A stretch of 48,163 bases of DNA, taken from NCBI GenBank assembly GCA_015234115.1, contig JADFWP010000020.1, forward strand, positions 1 to 48,163. The letters run 5' to 3'. The position numbers and the translations under genes are program-made. The notes under the pieces were generated by a model, which saw only the letters and a program-made list of their open reading frames with translations, searched no databases and was not told the DNA's origin. Below, one piece after another: positions 34,018-43,282 of this stretch. Position 1 is the first letter of the stretch. Every line of letters starts with the position of its first letter. This DNA comes from Magnetococcales bacterium. Lineage in GTDB: Bacteria; Pseudomonadota; Magnetococcia; Magnetococcales; Magnetaquicoccaceae.

Positions 34018-36633
34018 GTGTCAACGACCTCCATGCCCATTTCCGGGATGGCGCTTTTCCCCTGGGATTGGGGATGGAGCGTTGCGGTTCTGGTTGTCAT
34101 GGCGGCGCTGGTCATTTACCGGGTGCGTCTTTTGCCTCGGCAACAGGCTTTGAGTCGTCAGGTGGCAGAGTTGACCCGTCTTCATCACGACCTCTGCGTT
34201 CGGTTCGATGTCATGGCCGTGGGGGTGGCGGTGATCGCTGAGTCGGGCAAGGTGCGCAGCGTGAACCAGACCCTCCTGACCTGGACCGGTCACGAGGGCG
34301 ATCCATGGTCGGGTCGCGCCGCCGAGGGCCTGTTTGCCGCCGAGGGCCTGTTTGCTGCCGAGAGCCTGTTTTCTGCCGAGCAACAGCTTCTGATCCATGC
34401 TTTTCAACAGGGAACGCGCAGTGTCGGCGAGGCGCATTTGCTGGCCAGGGATGGCAGCCGGATCCCGGTGGAAATCATGGCCTCCCGTCTGGGAAATGCG
34501 TCCGCCTCCTCGACCGGCGAGACCCTGCTGGTGATCCGCGATCTGCGCGCCTGGCATGCGGTTGCCGAGCGGTTGCGCCACGATCGGGAGGATCTGGAGA
34601 CGCAGTTCAACCTGCTCGCCACCCAGCTTGACGCAGCGCGAGCCGGGGCTGCGGCTGCCAGTCAGGCCAAAAACGAATTTCTGGCCAATATGAGCCATGA
34701 AATCCGCAGTCCCATGACCGCCATCATCGGCATGACCGATCTGGTGCTCCACACCCGCCTGACCCCGGAACAGCGCGACAAGCTCACCATTGTCCAGAAC
34801 GCCTCCAACAATCTGCTGACCCTGATCAACAGCATTCTGGATCTCGCCAAACTCGAAGCAGGTCAATTGCGTCTGGAAAAAATCTCCTTTGATCCGCGTG
34901 CCGTGGTGGAGAATGTCTGTGATCTGGTCGCGGTCAAGGCCCATGAAAAGGATCTGGAGCTGTTTTGTTACATTGCGCCGGATCTGCCGGAGCAACTCAT
35001 CGGTGATCCCAACCGTTTGACCCAGATTCTCATCAATTTAATCGCCAATGCCATCAAGTTCACCGAACAGGGGGAAGTGACGGTGCTGGTGCAACGGACC
35101 GATCAGTCGGTGGCCGAAAGCGGTCCGGACGGGCGGGACCGGGAGGTGGGGGTGATCTTTTCCGTGGCGGATACCGGCATTGGTATTCCCGACGAGTGCC
35201 AGGAACGGATTTTCGAGCGTTTCACCCAGCTTGACGGTTCGATCAGCCGCAGATATGGCGGGACGGGTCTGGGCTTGACCATCAGCAAGGTGCTGGCCGA
35301 GCGGATGGGCGGTTCGATCCGGGTGGAGAGCGAACCCGGCGAAGGGAGCATTTTTCATGTCATGGTCCGCTTTGGTCTGGTGCGGCGCGGGGCGGTGAGC
35401 GACGACGGGCCGGGCGGTGAGCGGTCGGTGGCAACCAAAGGTCAAGCCATGGCCGGGGTGCGGATTCTGATTGCCGATCCCCATCCGTTGGGTCGGACCA
35501 TTGCCACGGAGATTTTGCACGGTTTTGGGGCAGATGTGGGCGAGGCCGAAGATTTTGCGGCGCTGGTCGCGAGTCTCGAAGCGGCGCATGCCCGGAATCG
35601 GCCCTGGGAGGTGTTGCTGGTGGATCAGCGCATGGTCGAGGCCCATGGAGCGGCGTTGGCCGGGATCCGGCATCATGCCGGATGGAGCGGCAAGGCAGCG
35701 GTTCTGTTGTCGGCGAATCGGCGGATTGAGGAGTTGCCTGCCGGTGTGGCGGCGCTGGAGATGATCTCGATTGTCAAGCCTCTCAAGCGGTTGCACCTGT
35801 TGCGTTGTCTCAAGGCGATGCTGGAAGGGCGGCTCTGTGAGCTGTTGCTGGAACCCGAAGGATGGCCTGCGATGGATCCGGCGTTGCCCTCCTTGCGCAT
35901 TCTGTTGGCCGAGGATCTGGAGGAAAATCGCGAATTGGCGGTTGAAATCCTGGAAAAGGTCGGTCATCAGGTGGTGCCGGTGAAGGATGGTCAGGAGGCG
36001 CTTGATCGTATGGGTTCCGGATTGCCGTTTGATCTGGTGTTGACCGATCTGCACATGCCGCGCATGGATGGCTATGAGTTGACCCGTCGCATTCGTGCTG
36101 CGGAGGACTCCAAGGTGCATGTGCCCATCGTGGCCGTGACCGCCCGTGCCATGCCTGGCGAACGGGAGTTGTGTCTGGCGTCGGGCATGGATGAATTTCT
36201 GGTCAAACCCTATCGTCCGAATGATCTGTTGCAGGTGACCGCGCGTGTGGCGTTGAAACGGCGTGCCAAGGTGCGCAAGGGCGGCACGAAGGATCCGGCG
36301 ACCTTGTTGTCCCAGGTGGAGGACAGGACGCTGTTTCTGGAGTCGGCCGTGCAGTTGCGCAAAGGGTGTGGCATGTTGTTGGATCCGTTGCGGTCGGCTG
36401 TGGAGGAGAAGGCCACCCGGCGCGCACGGGAGCAGTGTGAAGTCTTGAAAAAATTTGCCGTTGGCCTGGGTGCGGAGCGGCTCAGACTCAAGGCGGTGCG
36501 TATGGGGGTGGCGGTGCGTGCCGAAGAGTGGATCAAGGTAGGCAAATTATTGAAAGAGCTGGAAACCGAATGTGCAGGCGTCTGCGAGGCATTGCGGGAG
36601 AGCGGGTTGAAGGGATCCGGGGATTCGGGTTGA
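34018..36633 (+). CDS. Membrane hybrid histidine kinase with two REC domains and a degenerate HPt
   Basis: 871 residues (GTG 34018; ATG 34033 is an alternative). One transmembrane helix (WSVAVLVVMAALVIY, ~20-36), a PAS-like sensor region (~60-190), a coiled coil, then HisKA with NMSHEIRSPM (His ~227). The HATPase has NLIANAIKFT, DTGIGIP and GGTGLGL. REC1 (~480-600) keeps LLVDQRM, LLSAN and VKPL but has a reduced acidic pair (IADPH). REC2 (~625-750) is complete: LLAEDLEEN, VLTDLHMPRMDG (Asp ~677), VTARAM, KPY. The C-terminal ~100 residues look like an HPt (VLKKFAVGLGAERL), but the phospho-accepting His position is Glu (~808). An 18-bp tandem repeat lies in the sensor region. The partner regulator is not in the window. 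Confidence 0.93.
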   Translation: MSTTSMPISGMALFPWDWGWSVAVLVVMAALVIYRVRLLPRQQALSRQVAELTRLHHDLCVRFDVMAVGVAVIAESGKVRSVNQTLLTWTGHEGDPWSGRAAEGLFAAEGLFAAESLFSAEQQLLIHAFQQGTRSVGEAHLLARDGSRIPVEIMASRLGNASASSTGETLLVIRDLRAWHAVAERLRHDREDLETQFNLLATQLDAARAGAAAASQAKNEFLANMSHEIRSPMTAIIGMTDLVLHTRLTPEQRDKLTIVQNASNNLLTLINSILDLAKLEAGQLRLEKISFDPRAVVENVCDLVAVKAHEKDLELFCYIAPDLPEQLIGDPNRLTQILINLIANAIKFTEQGEVTVLVQRTDQSVAESGPDGRDREVGVIFSVADTGIGIPDECQERIFERFTQLDGSISRRYGGTGLGLTISKVLAERMGGSIRVESEPGEGSIFHVMVRFGLVRRGAVSDDGPGGERSVATKGQAMAGVRILIADPHPLGRTIATEILHGFGADVGEAEDFAALVASLEAAHARNRPWEVLLVDQRMVEAHGAALAGIRHHAGWSGKAAVLLSANRRIEELPAGVAALEMISIVKPLKRLHLLRCLKAMLEGRLCELLLEPEGWPAMDPALPSLRILLAEDLEENRELAVEILEKVGHQVVPVKDGQEALDRMGSGLPFDLVLTDLHMPRMDGYELTRRIRAAEDSKVHVPIVAVTARAMPGERELCLASGMDEFLVKPYRPNDLLQVTARVALKRRAKVRKGGTKDPATLLSQVEDRTLFLESAVQLRKGCGMLLDPLRSAVEEKATRRAREQCEVLKKFAVGLGAERLRLKAVRMGVAVRAEEWIKVGKLLKELETECAGVCEALRESGLKGSGDSG
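34321..34380. repeat. 18-bp tandem repeat (3.3 copies) in the histidine-kinase sensor region
   Basis: GCCGAGGGCCTGTTTGCC is repeated at 34321, 34339 and 34357 (the third copy with three substitutions), plus GCCGAG. It is read as AEGLFA, AEGLFA, AESLFS. It is in frame, so copy-number changes would alter loop length only. Confidence 0.85.
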
Positions 36634-36656
36634 AGCGGATGTGGCCTGGGGATGCG

Positions 36657-36764
36657 CAGGTCAAGGTGATCTTATTGAAAAAAAGAGAGGGTCTGGGGGA
36701 AGAATCCCCCAGACCCTCTCTTTTTTTTCAGAAATGTGCATCCCGAAATGGTCATGATTTGATC
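36657..36764. repeat. Palindromic repeat, family 2, copy A (also a terminator)
   Basis: About 108 bp sharing flanks and core with 44945-45054. A perfect 23-bp stem (36678-36700 with 36705-36727, core GGTCTGGGGGA / TCCCCCAGACC, loop AGAA) has A-runs and T-runs at its base, so it should terminate transcription in both directions between the convergent histidine-kinase and RND genes. The outer parts CAGGTCA.GGTGA.CTTATTG and GGT..GATTTGAT are also shared with copy B. Confidence 0.82.
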
Positions 36765-36804
36765 CAACGAATTTTCGTGATCTTTTGACCATGGTGCAGG
36801 CGGA

Positions 36805-39800
36805 TCATCCACGTTGTTCCTCCTCCTCCACCGGTTCCGGATCCACGAACCTCCGGATTTTCTCCAGATAAAGATAGATCACCGGCGTGATGTAGAGGGT
36901 CAGCCACTGGGAGAGGATCAGACCGCCGACCACGGCCAGCCCCAACGGCTGGCGCGCCTCGCCGCCGGCCCCCATGCCCAACGCAATCGGCAGCGTGCCG
37001 ACCAAAGCGGCCATGGTGGTCATCATGATGGGACGGAAACGGACCAGACCGGCTTCGCGAATCGCCTCCAGGGCGGTGGTCTTGTTTTCCCGTCGGGTCT
37101 CGATGGCAAAGTCGATCATCATGATGGCGTTTTTCTTGACAATGCCGATCAGCATGATCAATCCCACGAAGCCATAGAGATTCAACTCCAGGCCAAAGAA
37201 TTTCAGGGTGAGCAGCGCCCCGAGTCCGGCGGCGGGCAGACCCGAGAGAATGGTCAACGGGTGGATGTAGCTTTCGTACAGCATGCCCAGCACCAGATAG
37301 ATCACCAGCACCGCCAGTCCCAGCAGCCATCCCATGCCCGCCAGAGAGGATTGAAACACCTGGGCCGAACCCTGGAAACTGGCGGCGATGGTGGCCGGCA
37401 TGCCCATCTGATCGCGGGCCTTGTTGATGGCTTCGATGGCCTGTCCCAGGGAGAGTCCGGGGGTGAGGTCAAACGACAAGGTGACGGCGGGCAGTTGTCC
37501 CTGATGGGAGATGGTGGCCGGTCCCACGGAACGGGAGATGCGGGCCAGCGCATCCAGTGGAATCAGGGTATTGTTGGCGCCACGCACATGCAGCAGCGAC
37601 AGCATCGAGGGATCGGTCTTGAAAGCGTCGTCCAGTTCCAGGAGCAGGGCATACTGGTTGCTTGGGGCGTAGATGGTGGAAATCTGTTTGGGACCAAAGG
37701 CGGCGTAGAGGGTCTTTTCCAGTTTTTCCGGGGTGATGCCCAGGGTGGCGGCCTTGTCCCGGTCGATCTCCACCAGGGCCTGGGGCTTGGCCAGTTGCAT
37801 ATCCGAGGTGACGTTCAGGAAGCCGGGCAGGTCACGCAAGGTTTTTTCGACCTTTTCGGCCCAGGTGAACAACTCGCCGGTATCCGTGCCCTGAAGGGTG
37901 AACTGGTACTGGCTTTTGGTCAACTGGGTGCCGATGCGGATCACCGGCAGATTTTGAATGAAGGCCTTGATGCCGGGGATCTGGGCCAGTTTCGGGCGCA
38001 GCCGTTTGACGATTTCATCGGCGTGGGGACGCTCTTCGTGGGGTTTCAGGCGGATGAAGATGCGGCCATTGCTGAGCGCCGATTGCACCGCCCCTCCGCC
38101 GATGAAGGACATGGTGATGCTCACTCCCGGATCGGCGCCGATGATGGCGGCAACCTGGCGTTGTCGTTCGACCATGGCCTCGAAGCCGATCTCCTGTTCG
38201 GTTTCGGTGAAGCAGAAGAGTTGTCCGGTATCTTCGCTCGGCATGAATCCTTTGGGCATGTCATTGCCCACCTGGATCGACCAGCCCGCCATGAGCAGAA
38301 ACAGGATGAGCACCAGACGGCGGTGGGCCAGGGTCCAGTCCAGGGTGGAGGCATAGCCCCGGCGCATGGCCATGAAAAGCGCCTCGCTGCCGCGAATCAC
38401 CCAGTTGGCCCGTTGAGGAACATGGGGTTTGAGCAGGCGCGAGCAGAGCATGGGGGTCAGGGACAAAGAGACCACCCCGGAGAGAATCACGGCGGCCATG
38501 ATCGCCACGGAAAATTCATGCAGCAGCCGTCCCAGGATGCCGCCCATGAACAGGACCGGAATGAAGACCGCAGCCAGGGAGAGGGTCATGGAAAGAATGG
38601 TGAAGGCGATCTGGCGACCGCCGATCAGGGTGGCCTGCCAGGGGGAGAGTCCTTTTTCTTCCATGTGGCGGGAGATGTTTTCCAGCATGACGATGGCATC
38701 GTCCACCACAAAGCCGACCGAGAGGGTCAGGGCCATGAGCGAGATGATGTTGATGCTCATGTTCATGCCGAGCATGATGGGAAAGACCCCCACCAGGGAG
38801 ATCGGCAGCGCGAGACTCGGGATCAGGGTGGCCGAGGCATTGCCCAGAAAGAGGTAAATCACCAGAACGACCAGCAGCAGCGAAAACAGCAGGGTGTACT
38901 GTACGTCCCGGACCGATTCGCGGATCGACTGTGAACGGTCGTAGAGGATTTCCAGATTGGTGGCTGCGGGCAGTCGTTGACGCAGGTTGGGCAGGATGTC
39001 GCGGATGGCGTCGGCGACCGCGATGGTGTTGGAGCCGGGTTGCCGTTGGATGGCCAGCACCACGCCGCGTGAGGCGTTGAACCAGGCGGCCATCAGATCG
39101 TTTTCCGGTCCATCGACCACGCGGGCGATTTCGTCGAGGCGCAGGGGGGCGCCATTTTTCTGGGCGATGACGATGGAACGATAGCTTTTGGCCGCGGGGG
39201 CGCGTTCCGGGGTTTCCAGGGAGATCATGCGGTTGGGGCTGATCAGGTAACCTGTTGGCAGGTTGGGATTGTTCTGCTGGATGGCCGACTCGACCTCTTC
39301 CAGGGAGAGGCCGTGGACCGCCAGGGCATGGGGGTTGACCTTGACCCGCACCGAGGGGTTCTGGCGACCATAGATGCTCACCTGGGCCACGCCGGGCAGG
39401 GTGGAGATGCGTTGGGAGAGGGTGGTATCGGCAAACTCGGAGACTTCGGTGAGCGGCAGGGTCTCGGAGGTGAGGGCCAGATAGAAGATCGGCTGATCCG
39501 CCGGATTGACCTTGCGATAATAGGGCGGTGTGGTCAAGTTGTTGGGCAGGCGGCGTTGGGCGGCGGAGATGGCGGCTTGCACATCCTGGGCCACGGCATC
39601 GATATCCTTTTCCAGGGTGAACTGGAGGGAGATCTGGGTGGTGCCCAGGCCGCTGGTGGAGGTCATCGAGTCCAGGCCGGCAATGGAGGAGAACTCTTTT
39701 TCCAAGGGCAGGGCCACGGAGTTGGCCATGGTCTCCGGGGAGGCGCCGGTCAGGCTGGCCGAGACCTGCAAGGTGGGATAATCCACCGTGGGCAGGGCGG

Positions 39801-39903
39801 CGACCGGCAGTTGCCGGTAGGAGATGATCCCGAACAGAAACAGCCCGAGCATGGTCAGGACCGTGGTGACCGGGCGATGGACGAAGAAACCGGTAATGTT
39901 CAT
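36805..39903 (-). CDS. RND efflux transporter, HAE1/MdtB-MdtC type
   Basis: 1032 residues, the normal size for this family, with the typical start MNITGFFVHRPVTTVLTMLGLFLFGIISYRQLPVAALP. The proton-relay Asp pair is seen in SVGFVVDDAIVMLEN (~405), and the matching Lys is in GIVKKNAIMMIDFA in the second half. Two large periplasmic loops and 12 predicted membrane helices are in order. Closest in style to MdtB/MdtC/OqxB, multidrug pumps of the inner membrane driven by the proton gradient. It follows the adaptor gene by 7 bp. Only one pump subunit is present, unlike the MdtBC pair. The tail EPVEEEEQRG is acidic. Confidence 0.94.
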   Translation of the reverse strand: MNITGFFVHRPVTTVLTMLGLFLFGIISYRQLPVAALPTVDYPTLQVSASLTGASPETMANSVALPLEKEFSSIAGLDSMTSTSGLGTTQISLQFTLEKDIDAVAQDVQAAISAAQRRLPNNLTTPPYYRKVNPADQPIFYLALTSETLPLTEVSEFADTTLSQRISTLPGVAQVSIYGRQNPSVRVKVNPHALAVHGLSLEEVESAIQQNNPNLPTGYLISPNRMISLETPERAPAAKSYRSIVIAQKNGAPLRLDEIARVVDGPENDLMAAWFNASRGVVLAIQRQPGSNTIAVADAIRDILPNLRQRLPAATNLEILYDRSQSIRESVRDVQYTLLFSLLLVVLVIYLFLGNASATLIPSLALPISLVGVFPIMLGMNMSINIISLMALTLSVGFVVDDAIVMLENISRHMEEKGLSPWQATLIGGRQIAFTILSMTLSLAAVFIPVLFMGGILGRLLHEFSVAIMAAVILSGVVSLSLTPMLCSRLLKPHVPQRANWVIRGSEALFMAMRRGYASTLDWTLAHRRLVLILFLLMAGWSIQVGNDMPKGFMPSEDTGQLFCFTETEQEIGFEAMVERQRQVAAIIGADPGVSITMSFIGGGAVQSALSNGRIFIRLKPHEERPHADEIVKRLRPKLAQIPGIKAFIQNLPVIRIGTQLTKSQYQFTLQGTDTGELFTWAEKVEKTLRDLPGFLNVTSDMQLAKPQALVEIDRDKAATLGITPEKLEKTLYAAFGPKQISTIYAPSNQYALLLELDDAFKTDPSMLSLLHVRGANNTLIPLDALARISRSVGPATISHQGQLPAVTLSFDLTPGLSLGQAIEAINKARDQMGMPATIAASFQGSAQVFQSSLAGMGWLLGLAVLVIYLVLGMLYESYIHPLTILSGLPAAGLGALLTLKFFGLELNLYGFVGLIMLIGIVKKNAIMMIDFAIETRRENKTTALEAIREAGLVRFRPIMMTTMAALVGTLPIALGMGAGGEARQPLGLAVVGGLILSQWLTLYITPVIYLYLEKIRRFVDPEPVEEEEQRG

Positions 39904-39910
39904 CGTGGGT

Positions 39911-41050
39911 TCACTTGTTTTCCGGGGTGGAGGCGTCCGATTTGGGTAGTTCCACCTTGACTCCCGGTTTGAGTCGCCACTGACCCACGGTGACGATGGT
40001 TTCTCCAGGGGTCAGACCCGAGGTGAGAACGGTATCCTCTTTTTCTTCCTGGGCAATGGCGACAGCCCGGCTCTCCACGGTCAGGTCTTCTTTGACCCGG
40101 TAGACGAACGGACCTTGCGAACCGGTGAGCAGGGCGCGGGTCGGGATGACCAGGGCTTCGGGTCGGTCGGAGAGTTTGAGTTTCAGGGTGACGAACAGAC
40201 CGGGCCAGAGACGGCGTTCCCCGTTGGTCGCCTGGGCCTTGAGGCGGATGGTGCCGCTTTGCCGTTCCACGGTGTTGTCCAGGGCGAGCAGCGTGGCCGC
40301 GATCGGACGGGTGGTTTCCCGGTTGGGGAAAATCTCCAGGGTGAGCGGAGATTTGGCGTGGTTGGCGCGGATCGACTCCAGGTGGTTTTCGGCCACGGTC
40401 AGGGTGAGGCAGATGGGATCCATTTGATGGAGCATCACCAGCGGATTGGTGTCGTTGGCTTTGATCAGGTTGCCGGGCTGGATCAGGATCGGACCGACCA
40501 TGCCGGAGATCGGAGCGGTGATGCGGGTGAAGCCCAGTTGCATCTCCCCTTCGGCCACGGCTGCCCGGTCGCCGGCCACCGTGGCTTCGGCGGCCTGACG
40601 GCTGGCCACCAGCGAGGTGAGGGTCTCTTCCGAGGCGATGTTCTGTTTGCTGAGCACGGTTTGGCGTTGTTCCTTGGCGCGGGCGTTGTCCAGCAGCGCC
40701 AGATCCCGATCCAGATTGGCTTTCAGTTGTTTCAGCCGGTACTGGAACGGACGGTCATCGAGGTCGAAGAGGGGTTGTCCCCGTTCCACCTCCTGGCCAT
40801 CCCGGATGTGGGATTTCAACAGTTCCCCATCGACCCTGGCCTTGATCGCCACCGCGTGGCAGGTTTCGGCATTGCCCATGGCCTGGATGGTCAAGGGGAC
40901 ATTTTTTTGCACCACGGTTGCGACCGATACCGGGACAGGAGCGGCGGCGGGAGGTCCCTTGGTTTCGGATTTTTCCTGGGCGCAGGAGGCGATCAGCAGG
41001 GATGCACCCAGAATCAGGTGCGGCAGGCGACGAAAGAGGGCCGGTTCCAT
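39911..41050 (-). CDS. RND periplasmic adaptor (membrane-fusion lipoprotein, MdtA/AcrA-like)
   Basis: 379 residues from ATG 41050. A lipoprotein signal (LILGASLLIASC, lipobox Cys 23) anchors it in the inner membrane. The order of domains is normal: barrel-sandwich half motif AIKARVDGELLKSHIRDGQEVERGQPLFDLD, an alpha-helical hairpin (~95-165), the second lipoyl half LGFTRITAPISGMVGPILIQPGNLI, a beta-barrel and a membrane-proximal domain (VPTRALLTGSQGPFVYRV-like, VTVGQWRLKPGVKVEL). It links the pump to an outer-membrane channel. That channel is not in the operon; the TolC-family protein at 6.6 kb is a possible partner. The two genes form one operon. Confidence 0.92.
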   Translation of the reverse strand: MEPALFRRLPHLILGASLLIASCAQEKSETKGPPAAAPVPVSVATVVQKNVPLTIQAMGNAETCHAVAIKARVDGELLKSHIRDGQEVERGQPLFDLDDRPFQYRLKQLKANLDRDLALLDNARAKEQRQTVLSKQNIASEETLTSLVASRQAAEATVAGDRAAVAEGEMQLGFTRITAPISGMVGPILIQPGNLIKANDTNPLVMLHQMDPICLTLTVAENHLESIRANHAKSPLTLEIFPNRETTRPIAATLLALDNTVERQSGTIRLKAQATNGERRLWPGLFVTLKLKLSDRPEALVIPTRALLTGSQGPFVYRVKEDLTVESRAVAIAQEEKEDTVLTSGLTPGETIVTVGQWRLKPGVKVELPKSDASTPENK

Positions 41051-41363
41051 GGCAAGTCAACCTTTGGCAAAGAAGGATAGTGGACCGATCATTCCAGTAT
41101 AATCCATGCCGCAGGTCTTGACCAGTGCGGGTATCCGTTGCGGCTGCAAAAGGGTGGCCGTGGTGCGTCATGCCATCCTGGGTCGGTTTTCAAACCTGCG
41201 GTGTGGTCTGGTCATGCACGCCCTTGACATTTGCGGCGCTCCAGACTAGGAAACAGTGTTCTCCACTGGATGCCTGGAACCTGGCGGTGGCATCTTTGGA
41301 ATCGCAGCCGGTCTTGATCCGGTCCCGAACGGATTGCCTCGTTGTCTTGGAGCCTTCACACCC
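41051..41363. other. Divergent intergenic region, efflux operon and ppiD
   Basis: 313 bp without a credible gene. It holds a minus-strand -10-like TATACT (41096-41101) about 45 bp before the adaptor start, with no convincing -35, and the plus-strand ppiD promoter at 41224-41252. An open frame reaches upstream of ppiD to 41256, but it begins at the promoter and is Cys/Gly/Pro-rich. Confidence 0.55.
41224..41252 (+). promoter_or_regulatory. Sigma70-type promoter for ppiD
   Basis: TTGACA (41224-41229), a 17-bp spacer and TAGGAA (41247-41252). The -35 is perfect and the -10 is weak. It would give a leader of about 105 nt. Confidence 0.55.
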
Positions 41364-43268
41364 ATGTTGAATCTTATGCGCCGCAGCGCAAAATCATTTG
41401 TTATCAAACTCCTGCTTGGTTTTCTCATCCTCAGCTTCATGGCCTGGGGCGTGGAGAGCTATATCCGTGTCAACACCCGTTCCCCGCTGGTCGAGGCCGA
41501 TGGCTGGCAGATCGGCGCGCAGGAGTTCAGCGTTGCCTATGAAGAGGAGTTCCAGCGGCTGCGGGAGCGGTTCGGGGGATCTTTGGACAAGAAGACCGCT
41601 GAAATGCTCGGTCTCAAACAACGCACCCTGCATGGCTTGATCAATCGTCACCTGATTCTGCGGGCTGCGCGGGAATTGCATCTGACCGTGGCGCCGAACA
41701 TTCTGCGTCAGCGGATCGAATCCATTCCGGCCTTTCAGGTCGAAAAGCGTTTCAGCAAGGAGCGTTACGAACTGGAATTGCGTCGCAACCGATTGGGTCC
41801 CAAGGAGTTCGAGGGGCAGTTGACCTCGGATGTCGTTTCGGATCAGATCCGTCGCGCGGTGACTGCGCCGGTGCTGCTGCCCAAGGTACTGGTGGACGAT
41901 CTGTATCGTCTGGAGCATGAGAAGCGTGCGGTGGTCATTTTCACAGTTGATTCCAAGGCGTTGGAGGAGGGGATCAAACCCACGGACGAGGAGTTGGAAG
42001 CCTATCTGAAACAGAACCCGGAGCCGTTCAAGACCAAGGCCAAGGTGAAGATTCGTTATGCGCTGCTGAATGTGGACAGCGTGCGGAGTGCGGTGCAGGT
42101 GTCGGACGAGGAGTTGCGGGAGTTTTACACCGAGCACGCCAAGGAATACCGCAAAGAGGAGAACCGTCAGGTGCGTCATATTCTGGCCCGCATCGACGAC
42201 AAAACCGATGCGGCTGCGGCCAACGAAAAGATCCGCAAGGCCGAAGAGCGGCTCAAGGCCGGGGAGAGTTTCGAGGCAGTGGCCAAGGCGCTTTCGGATG
42301 ATCCCTCGGCGGCTCAGGGTGGGGATCTCGGCGTGTTTGGCCTGGGGGTCATGGTGCCGGAGTTCGAGAAGGTCGCCTTCGCGTTGGAGACGGGCAAGGT
42401 TTCCGAGCCGGTGACCACGGATTTCGGCGTGCATCTGATCCGGGTGGACCGGATCATTCCGGCGGAGGTCAAGCCGTTGGAGCAGGTGGCCACCGAGATT
42501 CGCGGTCGCATCGTGGAGAACAAGGCCAAGGATCTGGTGCATGATCGCGCCACGATTTTCGAGGACCAACTGGCAGCTTCCGGTGATCTGAAGACCATTT
42601 CCAATGATCTGAATCTGCGGTTCAAGGAGACCGATTTCTGGGCCAGAGACGATGCGGATCGCACTGGCGTGGAGTTGGAGGCCAAGTTCGTGGAAGCGGC
42701 TTTTGCCACGGCCAAGGGAGCGATTTCGTCGTTGGTCGAATTGCCCAATACCCAATTCGTGGCCATCGAGGTGGTGGATCGTCAGGAACCGACCCCCAAA
42801 ACCCTGGAGCAGGCACGGGAGGAGGTTGTGCGTGCCTGTACGGCGGATCAGGCCAGACAGCAGGCCCAGAAGATCATGGAGAGTGTGGTCAAGGCGTTGG
42901 GCGAGGGCAAATCCGTCACCGAGGTGAGCGCGCTCCATCCCCGGATTCAATCCGCCACGCCGGAGCCGTTCCTGCGTGAGGGAGCAGAGAAAGAGCCAGG
43001 TCCCCGCACCCGCGAGGCGGCGTTCAAACTGCATCCGGACAAGCCCAATCACCCGGAGATTCTCCAGGAAGAGGGGTATCTGGCGGCGGTGCGCCTGCTC
43101 AAGGTCATCGACGCCGCTCCCCAGGAGGAGGAGAACCAGGAGGCCGCGAAAGAGTGGCGTGCCAAAATCGAGGGCGCGCTGGGTCAGGAGCAGTTGATCG
43201 CCTATCTGAATGGACTCTGGATCCGGTCCAATATTCGGATTCATCAGGAAGTGCTGGATCGTCTGTAA
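41364..43268 (+). CDS. ppiD: Peptidyl-prolyl isomerase PpiD / SurA N-terminal domain protein
   Basis: 634 residues from ATG 41364 (MLNLMRRSAKSFVIK), the usual form for PpiD. One N-terminal membrane anchor (KLLLGFLILSFMAWGVESYI, ~17-36) places the rest in the periplasm. A SurA-N like chaperone region follows (ADGWQIGAQEFSVAYEEE...). The single parvulin domain is around 270-365: VRHILARID, AKALSDDPSAAQGGDLGVFG, FGVHLIRVD. The C-terminal region is helical and charged. PpiD helps folding of outer-membrane and secreted proteins at the Sec translocon exit. Its length is as in Escherichia coli PpiD. It is followed 14 bp later by the dihydrolipoyl dehydrogenase gene, probably in one transcript. Confidence 0.9.
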   Translation: MLNLMRRSAKSFVIKLLLGFLILSFMAWGVESYIRVNTRSPLVEADGWQIGAQEFSVAYEEEFQRLRERFGGSLDKKTAEMLGLKQRTLHGLINRHLILRAARELHLTVAPNILRQRIESIPAFQVEKRFSKERYELELRRNRLGPKEFEGQLTSDVVSDQIRRAVTAPVLLPKVLVDDLYRLEHEKRAVVIFTVDSKALEEGIKPTDEELEAYLKQNPEPFKTKAKVKIRYALLNVDSVRSAVQVSDEELREFYTEHAKEYRKEENRQVRHILARIDDKTDAAAANEKIRKAEERLKAGESFEAVAKALSDDPSAAQGGDLGVFGLGVMVPEFEKVAFALETGKVSEPVTTDFGVHLIRVDRIIPAEVKPLEQVATEIRGRIVENKAKDLVHDRATIFEDQLAASGDLKTISNDLNLRFKETDFWARDDADRTGVELEAKFVEAAFATAKGAISSLVELPNTQFVAIEVVDRQEPTPKTLEQAREEVVRACTADQARQQAQKIMESVVKALGEGKSVTEVSALHPRIQSATPEPFLREGAEKEPGPRTREAAFKLHPDKPNHPEILQEEGYLAAVRLLKVIDAAPQEEENQEAAKEWRAKIEGALGQEQLIAYLNGLWIRSNIRIHQEVLDRL

Positions 43269-43282
43269 AAAGGTGATGTGAA

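Noticed and set aside
36814-38934. Plus-strand open frame of 706 codons
   Set aside because: Antisense to the RND pump, which has full family motifs.
41256-41363. N-terminal extension of PpiD
   Set aside because: It begins at the predicted promoter and lacks a signal-like sequence; MLNLMRRSAK is the family-typical start.
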